Shown piece by piece: positions 11,187-19,126 of a DNA stretch of 64,000 bases. Source of the DNA: Streptomyces sp. D2-8 (lineage in GTDB: Bacteria; Actinomycetota; Actinomycetes; Streptomycetales; Streptomycetaceae); contig NZ_JAAHBP010000003.1 of assembly GCF_023184515.1 (NCBI RefSeq), forward strand, positions 124,001 to 188,000, in the 5' to 3' direction. The notes beneath the pieces are model-generated. The model was given only the letters and a program-made list of their open reading frames with translations, was not told the DNA's origin and ran no database searches. The stretch's first letter is position 1, and each line of letters opens with the position of its first letter. The translations under genes were made by a program, and so were the position numbers.

Positions 11187-12464
11187 TCAGCTCACCCCCT
11201 GTCGCCGGGCGATCTGCCGGGCCTGGGCGACCGCGTCCTTCCAGGCGTCCTCGGGCTTCTTGCCCTTGGCCTCGACGTTGCTCAGCTCCGTGAAGTAGGG
11301 AGCCATGACGGCGGCGTCGGCGGGTGCCTCGTAGCTCGCCGGGATGGCCTTGGCGGCCGGGCCGAACACCTCGATGACCTTCTGCCCGCCGAAGAAGGGG
11401 TCGCCGCCCGTCATGGCCGGCATGGCGTACGCCGCCGGTGCGGCGGGGAAGATGGCGGCGTCGGTGAAGCCGCGGGCGTCGTTCTCCGGGCTGAGGATCC
11501 AGCTGATGATCTTGAACGCCTCTTCGGGGTTCCGGCACTGCTTGGGCAGGGCCAGGTAGGAGCCGCCCTGGTTGGCCGGTCCGCCGGGGGTCGCGCAGAC
11601 CCGCCACTTGCCCTTGGTCTTCGGGGCCGCCTGCTCGATGTCCAGCGCGTGCCAGGCAGCGCCGAGTTCGGTGGTCAGGCTCTTGCCGATGGCGGCGTTC
11701 CAGGTGTTGTCGTTGATCTTGGCGTCGAGGCCGAGGGTGTAGGGGCGGATCGCCGTGTCCCAGGCGGTACGGATGTGGTCCTGGTCGCCGATGAAGTGGT
11801 TGTCCTTGTCGATGAACCGCGCGGTGCCCTGGCCGACCGCGATGTTGAACACCGAGCCGATGTTGTTGACCAGGTAGGTGCCGGGCACCTTCTCGCGCAG
11901 CTCGGTGCCGAGTGCGAAGTACTCCTCCCAGCTCCCGGCCCGGGCGGCGACCTTGTCGGGGTCGGTGGGCAGCCCGGCCTTGTCGAACAGGTCCGCGCGG
12001 TAGAAGAGCGCGGTGGGACCGATGTCGATCGGGAAGCCGATCTGCCGGCCGTCCTCGCTCCGGGCGAGCCTGGTCTTCCAGTCCAGGTACTGGGAGGCGA
12101 TCTTCTTGAAGCCCAGGTCGTTCAGGTCGAGGAAGCGGTTCGCGTTGGGCAGGAAGGACGCCATGTCCTCGCCCTTGATGCCGGTGATGTCGGGCACGGA
12201 GGCGCCCGCCGCGAGGGTGGTGGTCAGCTTCTGCTTGAAGTCGCCGCCTATGGACGCTGCGGTCAGCTTCACCTGGCCGCTGAAGTGCGTCTTGGCCTCG
12301 GCGACCACCTTGTCGCTGAGCGCGCCTCCCCAGTACCACAAGGTGAGGTTCTTGCCGTTCTTGCTGCCGGCCGATCCTGAGCCCCCGCCGCACGCGACGG
12401 TCAGGCCGGAGGCGGCCGCGGTCAGTGCGGCGGCCTGGAGGAAGCCTCTACGGGAAAGGTCCAC
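11187..12464 (-). CDS. Sugar ABC transporter substrate-binding lipoprotein
   Basis: This 425-residue protein starts at GTG with AGGAG seven bases upstream. Its N-terminus combines a twin-arginine-like SRRGFLQ motif with a lipobox ending TVAC, so it is probably a lipoprotein anchored outside the membrane by Cys25, possibly exported by Tat. The rest matches family-1 extracellular solute-binding proteins (LTLWYWGG near the start, GGSYLALPKQCRNPEEAFKI). Its job is to capture an oligosaccharide and deliver it to the two permeases immediately downstream. It lies 47 bases after the kinase gene. Confidence 0.93.
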   Translation of the reverse strand: MDLSRRGFLQAAALTAAASGLTVACGGGSGSAGSKNGKNLTLWYWGGALSDKVVAEAKTHFSGQVKLTAASIGGDFKQKLTTTLAAGASVPDITGIKGEDMASFLPNANRFLDLNDLGFKKIASQYLDWKTRLARSEDGRQIGFPIDIGPTALFYRADLFDKAGLPTDPDKVAARAGSWEEYFALGTELREKVPGTYLVNNIGSVFNIAVGQGTARFIDKDNHFIGDQDHIRTAWDTAIRPYTLGLDAKINDNTWNAAIGKSLTTELGAAWHALDIEQAAPKTKGKWRVCATPGGPANQGGSYLALPKQCRNPEEAFKIISWILSPENDARGFTDAAIFPAAPAAYAMPAMTGGDPFFGGQKVIEVFGPAAKAIPASYEAPADAAVMAPYFTELSNVEAKGKKPEDAWKDAVAQARQIARRQGVS

Positions 12465-12511
12465 GGGTCACTCCTGTTGTTCCTGTTCGACGTGCCAGAG
12501 GGGTGGGAGGG

Positions 12512-13564
12512 TCAGTGCGGCCCTTCGCAGGCGCGCGGACCGACGGAGGTGTGAGGGGCCGGTGGGGTGACGGGGGCGTGGTGCACGGGTGGGCCGGCGT
12601 CGGCCGGGACGCGGTCGGCCAGGAAGCCGTAGGCGCGTCGCAGTCCGGGGTCGGTCAGCGAGCGCCACCAGCGCTCGACGCCGTACCAGCCGGGGGCCGC
12701 GAGGGCACCGCCGTGGTGCCGGACGGACAGCCCGGCCGCGAGCACCGCGAACCGCAGCCGCTCCGCCAGCGGCCAGCCGCCGAGGGAGGCCGCGACGAAA
12801 CTCGCGCCGAAGACGTCCCCGGCGCCCGTCGCGTCCAGGACGTCGGTGTCCAGGGCCGGGACCTCGGCGTACTCGCCGGTGATCTGGTCGACGGCGAGGG
12901 CGCCGTCCCCGCCCCGTGTCACCACGGCGACCGGCACCAGCTCGGAGAGGATGCCGAGCGCGTCCACCGCGCTGTCGGTGCGGGTGTAGGCCATCGCCTC
13001 GGTCTCGTTCGGGAGGAAGGCGTGGCACAGGGCCAGCTGGTCCAGGAGGGCCGTCGACCACTCCTGGGTGGGGTCCCAGCCGACGTCGGCGTAGATCTGC
13101 GTGCCGTTCGCGGCGGCCTTGGCGAGCCACTCGCGGGGCCGGGCCTCGAGGTGCACCAGGGCGGTCCGCGCGTCGGGCGGGTCGCCCATCAGCACGTCCT
13201 GCGAGTACGGCGGCTCCTGGCCGTGGGTGAGCAGGGCCCGGTCGTGGCCGTAGGCGACGGAGACGGTGACCGGGGTGGGCCAGCCGTCCGCCGTCCGGGA
13301 GAGCGAGAGGTCGACGCCTTCCTGGTCGCGCAGGACGTCCCGGCAGTGCTCGCCGTAGAAGTCGTCGCCGAACACCGTGGCCAGACAGGTGCCGAGGCCG
13401 AAGCGGGCGGCGGCCACGGCGAGGTTCGCGATGCCGCCCGGGCCGCAGCCCATGCCCCCGGTCCAGATCTCCTCGCCCGGTGTCGGCGGCTTGCCGAGCC
13501 CCGTGAGCACGAGGTCGTAGAAGAGCAGCCCGGTCAGCAGCACATCGGGCCGGTCATCGTCCAC
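12512..13564 (-). CDS. PfkB/ribokinase-family carbohydrate kinase
   Basis: This 350-residue cytoplasmic kinase has the two PfkB signatures: a glycine-rich GGMGCGPGGIANLAVAAARFG near residues 35-56, and DATGAGDVFGASF with the catalytic aspartate (second Asp). It phosphorylates a sugar or nucleoside with ATP. About 40 residues at the C-terminus are a poorly conserved proline-rich tail. I chose GTG at 13564 because GAGAGG is placed correctly upstream. A longer frame from 13615 would run into the likely operator. It heads the minus-strand importer operon and faces a DeoR gene, a usual pairing for phospho-sugar sensing. Confidence 0.88.
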   Translation of the reverse strand: MDDDRPDVLLTGLLFYDLVLTGLGKPPTPGEEIWTGGMGCGPGGIANLAVAAARFGLGTCLATVFGDDFYGEHCRDVLRDQEGVDLSLSRTADGWPTPVTVSVAYGHDRALLTHGQEPPYSQDVLMGDPPDARTALVHLEARPREWLAKAAANGTQIYADVGWDPTQEWSTALLDQLALCHAFLPNETEAMAYTRTDSAVDALGILSELVPVAVVTRGGDGALAVDQITGEYAEVPALDTDVLDATGAGDVFGASFVAASLGGWPLAERLRFAVLAAGLSVRHHGGALAAPGWYGVERWWRSLTDPGLRRAYGFLADRVPADAGPPVHHAPVTPPAPHTSVGPRACEGPH

Positions 13565-13692
13565 GGATGTGTCCTCTCGCTCACGGCTTCGACGGAGATC
13601 GTCAAAACTCTTCATTTCTCTGGCCGGAATCGTGCGCCGCTCAGAGAGATTGGTCAATACCCGAGCAGAACTGAGCATAGAAATGATTGAAG
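13565..13692. promoter_or_regulatory. Divergent promoter/operator region, kinase operon and DeoR gene
   Basis: This 128-base gap is AT-richer than its surroundings. An 8-base inverted repeat, TCATTTCT (13612-13619) and AGAAATGA (13679-13686), places one arm close to each gene. TTGGTCAAT at 13650-13658 gives TTGACC on the minus strand, 17 bases before CACGAT, a possible minus-strand promoter. Plus-strand CATAGA at 13676-13681 could be the -10 of the DeoR gene. The repeat is a plausible operator for the DeoR protein. Confidence 0.45.
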
Positions 13693-14478
13693 ATGACGAG
13701 TAGTGTTCCGGCTGTGCTGGCAGAACGACGACACCAACTCATCCTGCGGGCCCTGCGCGCCGGCGGGCCCGCGGCCGTGACCGACCTCTCCGAGCAGCTG
13801 GGGGTGAGCCCCGCCACCATCAGGCGTGACCTGGTCAAACTGGAAGAAGACGGACTGCTCACGCGCGTGCACGGCGGCGCCGTCGTGGAGGAGGGCGACC
13901 AGCCCTTCGCCGAGGTCGCCGAGGTGCGCGTGTCCGAGAAGGACGCCATAGCCGAACGCGCCGCCGCCATGATCGAGGACGGCCAGTCGGTGCTGCTGGA
14001 CATCGGGACGACGGCCTACCGCCTGGCCCGGCAGCTGCACGGCCGCCGCCTCACCGTGATCACCAGCAACCTGGTGGTCTACGAGGAACTCGCCGACGAC
14101 GAGGGCATCGAGCTGGTCCTGCTCGGCGGCATGGTCCGCCGCGAGTACCGCTCCCTGGTCGGCTTCCTCACCGAGGACAACCTGCGCCAGCTGCACGCCG
14201 ACTGGCTCTTCCTCGGCACCAGCGGCGTGCGGCCCGGCGGGCAGGTCATGGACACGACGGTCGTGGAGGTTCCGGTCAAGCGCGCCATGATCAAGGCCGG
14301 CGGGAAGGTGGTGCTGCTGGCCGACGCGGCGAAGTTCCCGGGGCACGGGATGGCGAAGGTCTGCGGTCCCGAGGACCTGGACGCGGTGGTGACGAACGAG
14401 CCGGTCGACGCGGCGACGCGGGCCTCCTTCCAGGAGGCGGGCGTCGAAGTCGTCGTGGTGGGAAGGGTGCAAGCGTGA
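13693..14478 (+). CDS. DeoR/GlpR-family sugar-operon regulator
   Basis: This 261-residue protein has the family signature: a helix-turn-helix at about residues 25-60 (VTDLSEQLGVSPATIRRDLVKLEEDGLLTRVHGGA) and a C-terminal DeoRC sensor domain of the ribose-5-phosphate isomerase fold (DIGTTAYRLA, LLGGMVRREYRSLVG, DAAKFPGHG). Such proteins are repressors released by phosphorylated sugars, fitting the divergent kinase gene. The start is uncertain. ATG 13693 is used; TTG 13687 or GTG 13714 are possible, and no good ribosome site is seen. It probably controls both the minus-strand importer operon and the plus-strand hydrolase genes. Confidence 0.9.
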   Translation: MTSSVPAVLAERRHQLILRALRAGGPAAVTDLSEQLGVSPATIRRDLVKLEEDGLLTRVHGGAVVEEGDQPFAEVAEVRVSEKDAIAERAAAMIEDGQSVLLDIGTTAYRLARQLHGRRLTVITSNLVVYEELADDEGIELVLLGGMVRREYRSLVGFLTEDNLRQLHADWLFLGTSGVRPGGQVMDTTVVEVPVKRAMIKAGGKVVLLADAAKFPGHGMAKVCGPEDLDAVVTNEPVDAATRASFQEAGVEVVVVGRVQA

Positions 14479-14668
14479 ACCCTCCCCCGGCCGAGGCGGG
14501 GAGATTCCTGGCCCAGGCCGCCCCGCCGTTCAGCGAACAGCAAGGTCTTACGCCCTCGACGCCAGCCGGGTGGGAACCAGCCCGGGGTCTTGAGGCAAGT
14601 TCAAGGAGGTGGCTCGTGCTTGGTTCTCGCAACGCGCCGCGCGCAGCCTGCCGAATCGGAGGAACCCC
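14479..14668 (+). other. 190-base gap: terminator hairpin and possible IS605-type right-end relic
   Basis: Just after the DeoR stop, CTCCCC and GGGGAG can form a short hairpin (about 14483-14504). The remainder (about 14540-14668) looks structured: GGTTC at 14622-14626 pairs with GAACC at 14662-14666 around a GC-rich loop. The style (CAAGTTCAAGGAGGTGG then CGAATCGGAGGAACCCC) reminds me of the right end and guide-RNA region of IS200/IS605 TnpB elements in Streptomyces. This is from memory and unconfirmed. The CGGAGGA at its end also serves as ribosome site of the GH4 gene. Confidence 0.35.
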
Positions 14669-16009
14669 GTGAAGCTGACGATTCTGGGCGGCGGAGGATT
14701 CCGCGTGCCGCTGGTCTACGGAGCCCTCCTCCAGGACCACGCCGAGGGCCGGGTGACCCGTGTCGTGCTGCACGATCTGGACGCCGGACGGCTGTCGGCG
14801 GTGACACGCGTCCTCGCCGAGCAGGCGGCCGGCGTCGCCGACGCGCCCGAGGTGAGCGCCACCACCGACCTCGACGAGGCCCTGCGCGGCGCCGACTTCG
14901 TGTTCTCCGCGATCCGCGTCGGCGGCCTGGAGGGACGCGCGAACGACGAGCGCGTGGCCCTCGCCGAGGGCGTGCTGGGCCAGGAGACGGTGGGCGCGGG
15001 CGGCATCGCCTACGGCCTGCGCACGGTCCCGGTCGCCGTCGACATCGCGCAGCGGGTGGCACGGCTCGCGCCCGACGCCTGGGTCATCAACTTCACCAAC
15101 CCGGCCGGACTGGTCACCGAGGCCATGTCCCGCCACCTCGGCGACCGCGTCATCGGCATCTGCGACTCCCCGGTCGGTCTCGGCCGCCGTATCGCCCGCG
15201 TGCTCGGCGTGAAGAACCCGGGCGAGGCGTGGATCGACTACGTCGGCCTCAACCACCTCGGCTGGGTCCGCGGCCTGCGCGTCGCCGGCCGTGACGAACT
15301 ACCGCGCCTGCTCGCCGACCCCGACCTGCTCGGCTCCTTCGAGGAGGGCAAGCTCTTCGGCGTCGACTGGCTCCGGTCCCTGGGCGCGATCCCCAACGAG
15401 TACCTGCACTACTACTACTTCAACCGCGAGGCCGTCCGCGCCTACCAGCAGGCCGAGAAGACCCGCGGCGCGTTCCTGCACGACCAGCAGGCCCGCTTCT
15501 ACGCCGAGATGAAGAACCCCCACGCCCCCGCCCTCACGGTCTGGGACCGCACCCGCGCCGAGCGCGAGGCCACGTACATGGCCGAGAACCGCGAGACCGC
15601 GGGCGCCGGTGAACGCGACGAGGACGACCTGTCCGGCGGCTACGAGAAGGTGGCCCTCGCGCTGATGCGGGCGATCGCCCGGGACGAGCGCACCACCCTG
15701 ATCCTCAACGTGCGCAACCGGCGCACGCTGTCGGTCCTGGACGCGGAGGCCGTGATCGAGGTCCCCTGCCTCGTCGACGCCAACGGCGCCCACCCCGTCA
15801 CCGTCGACCCGCTGCCCGACCACGCCACCGGCCTGGTCTGCGCGGTCAAGGCGGTCGAGCGCGAGGTGCTGGCCGCCGCCGGCTCCGGCTCCCGCGCGAC
15901 GGCCGTGAAGGCCTTCGCCCTGCACCCGCTCGTCGACTCCGTCCACGTGGCCCACAGGCTGGTCGAGGGCTACACCGAGGTCCACCCCGGGTTGGCGTAC
16001 CTTAGGTGA
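14669..16009 (+). CDS. GH4 glycosidase (6-phospho-beta-glucosidase type)
   Basis: This 446-residue cytoplasmic enzyme belongs to NAD- and metal-dependent GH4. Evidence is the N-terminal Rossmann motif (ILGGGGFRVP), FTNPAGLVTEA, the catalytic region ICDSPVGLGRR (Cys metal ligand) and GLNHLGWVRG (His metal ligand). GH4 enzymes cleave 6-phospho-glycosides or alpha-glycosides by an oxidation-elimination mechanism. GTG 14669 has CGGAGGA upstream. The gene follows the DeoR gene and precedes an alpha-mannosidase. Because the importer here is ABC-type rather than PTS, a phosphorylated substrate would have to come from the kinase or from a naturally phosphorylated glycan, so exact specificity is open. 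Confidence 0.88.
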   Translation: MKLTILGGGGFRVPLVYGALLQDHAEGRVTRVVLHDLDAGRLSAVTRVLAEQAAGVADAPEVSATTDLDEALRGADFVFSAIRVGGLEGRANDERVALAEGVLGQETVGAGGIAYGLRTVPVAVDIAQRVARLAPDAWVINFTNPAGLVTEAMSRHLGDRVIGICDSPVGLGRRIARVLGVKNPGEAWIDYVGLNHLGWVRGLRVAGRDELPRLLADPDLLGSFEEGKLFGVDWLRSLGAIPNEYLHYYYFNREAVRAYQQAEKTRGAFLHDQQARFYAEMKNPHAPALTVWDRTRAEREATYMAENRETAGAGERDEDDLSGGYEKVALALMRAIARDERTTLILNVRNRRTLSVLDAEAVIEVPCLVDANGAHPVTVDPLPDHATGLVCAVKAVEREVLAAAGSGSRATAVKAFALHPLVDSVHVAHRLVEGYTEVHPGLAYLR

Positions 16010-16018
16010 ACGCCGTCC

Positions 16019-16033
16019 GGTAAGCGCTTTCCC
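16019..16033. promoter_or_regulatory. LacI-family operator candidate before alpha-mannosidase
   Basis: GGTAAGCGCTTTCCC contains the perfect palindrome AAGCGCTT (16022-16029) and matches the general LacI/GalR operator pattern seen before many actinomycete glycosidase genes. It is 48 bases upstream of the mannosidase ATG. No LacI-family gene lies in this window, so the regulator would be encoded elsewhere. Confidence 0.6.
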
Positions 16034-16080
16034 CCACCGCTTCCCGCCTGCTCGCTCTTCCCGCTTCCTGGAGACATCCC

Positions 16081-19000
16081 ATGCACGACGAAAGCCGCCG
16101 CATCGAGGAGCGCGTGCAGCGCCTTCACGACCAGCGCATCAAGACCGCGGTCTACGCGGCCACCGTCCCCTTCGAGGTGGAGGCCTGGCAGGCCCCGGGG
16201 GAGCCGGTCCCGTTCGAGGAGGCCGCCGCCGCTTCCTACGAGCCCTTCGCGATGGGCACCCCGTGGGGCCCGCCCTGGGGCACCACCTGGTTCCGCATGC
16301 GCGGACAGGTGCCGAAGGAGTGGGCGGGTCGCCGCGTCGAGGCCGTCATCGACCTGGGCTTCGTCGGCGACTGGCCCGGCAACCAGGCCGAGGCCCTCGT
16401 CCACCGCACGGACGGCACCCCGCTGAAGGCCGTCAACCCGCTCAACCAGTACGTGGCGATCGCCAACCCCGCCCGCGGCGGAGAGACGGTCGACTACCTG
16501 GTCGAGGCCGCCTCCAACCCGGACATCCTGGCGGACAACTTCGCCAAGGTCACGCCCCTCGGCGACAAGCTGACCGCGGGCGACGAGCCGCTCTACACCT
16601 TCCGCAGCGCCGACCTCGCCGTCCTCGACGAGGAGGTCTTCCACCTCGACCTCGACGTACAGGTGCTGCGCGAGCTGATGCTGGAGCTCGGCGAGCACGA
16701 CCCGCGCCGGCACGAGATCGCGCACGCCCTCGACCGGGCGATGGACCTGCTCGACCTGGACGACGTGTCCGGCTCGGCCGCCGCGGTCCGCGAGGCGCTG
16801 AAGCCGGTGCTGTCCAAGCCCGCGCACGCCAGCGCGCACACCATCTCCGGCGTCGGCCACGCCCACATCGACTCCGCCTGGCTCTGGCCGATCCGCGAGA
16901 CCAAGCGCAAGACGTCCCGCACCTTCTCCAACGTCACCTCGCTCGCCGACGAGTACGAGGACTTCATCTTCGCCTGCTCCCAGGCCCAGCAGTACGAGTG
17001 GGTCCGCGACCACTACCCCAAGGTCTGGGCCCGCATCCAGGAGTCCGTCAAGAACGGCCAGTGGGCGCCGGTCGGCGGTATGTGGGTCGAGGCCGACGGC
17101 AACCTGCCCGGCGGCGAGGCCGTCGCCCGCCAGTTCATCCACGGCAAACGGTTCTTCATCGAGCACTTCGGCATCGAGACCAAGGGCGTGTGGCTGCCGG
17201 ACTCCTTCGGCTACAACGCGGCCTACCCGCAGCTCGCCAAGCTCGCAGGGAACGAGTGGTTCCTCACCCAGAAGATCTCCTGGAACCAGACCAACCGGTT
17301 CCCCCACCACACCTTCTGGTGGGAGGGCATCGACGGCACCCGCATCTTCACCCACTTCCCGCCGGTCGACACCTACAACGCCCGCTTCAGCGGCGAGGAG
17401 ATGTCCCGCGCGGTCCGCAACTACTCCGAGAAGGGCGGCGCCTCCCGTTCCCTGGCCCCCTTCGGCTGGGGCGACGGCGGCGGCGGCCCCACCCGCGAGA
17501 TCATGGAGCGCGCCCGTCGGCTGGCCGACCTGGAGGGCTCCGCGAAGGTCGTCGTCGAACACCCCGACGAGTTCTTCGCCAAGGCCCGTGAGGAGTACCC
17601 CGACGCGCCCGTGTGGGTCGGCGAGCTCTACCTGGAGCTGCACCGCGCCACCTACACCTCCCAGGCCCGCACCAAGCAGGGCAACCGCCGCTCCGAGCAC
17701 CTCCTGCGCGAGGCCGAACTCTGGGCGACCACGGCCGCCCTGCACGCGCCGGGCTACATCTACCCGCACGAGAAGCTGGACCGGCTCTGGAAGACGGTGC
17801 TGCTGCACCAGTTCCACGACATCCTGCCCGGTTCCTCCATCGCCTGGGTGCACCGCGAGGCCGAGGCGGAGTACGCTCGCGTCGCCCGCGAACTGCACGC
17901 GCTGACCGCCGAGGCGGTGGCCGCGCTGGGCGCCGGCGGCACCCGCGTCTTCAACGCCGGCCCCTACGACCGCGCCGAAGTGGTCCGCACCGCCGACGGC
18001 GCGCCGGTGTACGTGGAGGTACCCGCGAGCGGTTCCGCACCCCTCACCGACACCGCGGCCCCGCAGCCGGTGACGGTGCACGGCCGGGTCCTCGCCAACG
18101 GACTGGTCCGCGTGGAGGTGGCCGAGGACGGCACCCTGTCCTCCGTCCGCGACCTGCGTGCTGGCCGCGAAGTCCTCGCCGAGCCGGGCAACCTGCTCCG
18201 TCTGCACACGGACCTGCCCAACTACTGGGACGCCTGGGACATCGACAAGCACTACAAGAACCGCTACACGGACCTCCTGGACGCGTCGTCCGTCACGGTC
18301 GTCGAGCAGGACCCGCTGGTCGGCGCCATCCGCGTCGAGCGGTCCTTCGGCAAGGGCTCCACGATCACCCAGACGATCACCGTCCGCGCCGGCAGCTCCC
18401 GGATCGACATCGAGACGGACATCGACTGGCACGAGACCGAGAAGATCCTCAAGGCGGCCTTCCCGGTCGACATCCGCGCCCCGCACTCCTCCGCCGAGAT
18501 CCAGTTCGGCCACATCCAGCGCCCCACCCACACCAACACCACCTGGGAGGCGGCCCGCTTCGAGGTCTCCGGCCACCGCTGGGTGCACCTCGGCGAGCCG
18601 GGCTACGGCGTCGCCGTCATCAACGACTCGACGTACGGCCACGACGTCTCCCGCACCGTCCGCGAGGACGGCGGCACCACGACCACCGTCCGCCTCAGCC
18701 TGGTCCGCGCCCCGCGCATCCCCGACCCCGAGGCCGACCAGGGCCGCCACCGCCTCACCTACGCGCTGCTGCCCGGCGCGACCGTCGAGGACGCCGTCGC
18801 CGAGGGCTACGCCCTCAACCTGCCGCTTCGGGTGGCGGAGGCGGCCGGCGCCCCCGAACCGGTCGTCACCGCCGAGGGCGAGGGCGTGACCGTGGAGGCG
18901 GTCAAGCTCGCCGACGACGCCTCCGGCGATGTCGTCGTACGGCTCTACGAGTCCCGCGGCGGCCGCGCCACCGGCACCCTGCGCCCCGGGTTCCCGCTCG

Positions 19001-19122
19001 CGGGGGCCCAGATCACCGACCTGCTGGAGCGCCCGCTCCAGGACGCGGAGATCATCGACGGGGCCGTCGCCGTCGCGCTGCGGCCCTTCCAGATCCTCAC
19101 CCTCCGCCTGCGCAGGGGCTGA
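16081..19122 (+). CDS. GH38 alpha-mannosidase
   Basis: This 1013-residue cytoplasmic enzyme is of usual bacterial GH38 length. Zinc and catalytic motifs are clear: GHAHIDSAWLWP (His and Asp zinc ligands), EADGNLPGGEA, and WLPDSFGYNAAYPQL, whose Asp is the expected nucleophile. The C-terminal half has the beta-sandwich domains of the family. It removes alpha-linked mannose from oligosaccharides. The stop is only 4 bases before the fucosidase ATG, so the two are co-translated. A LacI-type operator candidate lies just upstream. No signal peptide is present, in keeping with uptake of oligosaccharides before hydrolysis. Confidence 0.94.
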   Translation: MHDESRRIEERVQRLHDQRIKTAVYAATVPFEVEAWQAPGEPVPFEEAAAASYEPFAMGTPWGPPWGTTWFRMRGQVPKEWAGRRVEAVIDLGFVGDWPGNQAEALVHRTDGTPLKAVNPLNQYVAIANPARGGETVDYLVEAASNPDILADNFAKVTPLGDKLTAGDEPLYTFRSADLAVLDEEVFHLDLDVQVLRELMLELGEHDPRRHEIAHALDRAMDLLDLDDVSGSAAAVREALKPVLSKPAHASAHTISGVGHAHIDSAWLWPIRETKRKTSRTFSNVTSLADEYEDFIFACSQAQQYEWVRDHYPKVWARIQESVKNGQWAPVGGMWVEADGNLPGGEAVARQFIHGKRFFIEHFGIETKGVWLPDSFGYNAAYPQLAKLAGNEWFLTQKISWNQTNRFPHHTFWWEGIDGTRIFTHFPPVDTYNARFSGEEMSRAVRNYSEKGGASRSLAPFGWGDGGGGPTREIMERARRLADLEGSAKVVVEHPDEFFAKAREEYPDAPVWVGELYLELHRATYTSQARTKQGNRRSEHLLREAELWATTAALHAPGYIYPHEKLDRLWKTVLLHQFHDILPGSSIAWVHREAEAEYARVARELHALTAEAVAALGAGGTRVFNAGPYDRAEVVRTADGAPVYVEVPASGSAPLTDTAAPQPVTVHGRVLANGLVRVEVAEDGTLSSVRDLRAGREVLAEPGNLLRLHTDLPNYWDAWDIDKHYKNRYTDLLDASSVTVVEQDPLVGAIRVERSFGKGSTITQTITVRAGSSRIDIETDIDWHETEKILKAAFPVDIRAPHSSAEIQFGHIQRPTHTNTTWEAARFEVSGHRWVHLGEPGYGVAVINDSTYGHDVSRTVREDGGTTTTVRLSLVRAPRIPDPEADQGRHRLTYALLPGATVEDAVAEGYALNLPLRVAEAAGAPEPVVTAEGEGVTVEAVKLADDASGDVVVRLYESRGGRATGTLRPGFPLAGAQITDLLERPLQDAEIIDGAVAVALRPFQILTLRLRRG

Positions 19123-19126
19123 GCTC

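Noticed and set aside
14479..14668. Cobalamin-type or other metabolite riboswitch before the GH4 gene
   Set aside because: None of the conserved riboswitch boxes I know could be found.
14479..14672. Small 65-codon plus-strand frame between DeoR and GH4 genes
   Set aside because: It overlaps structured sequence and has no protein-family look; described as a possible element relic instead of a gene.
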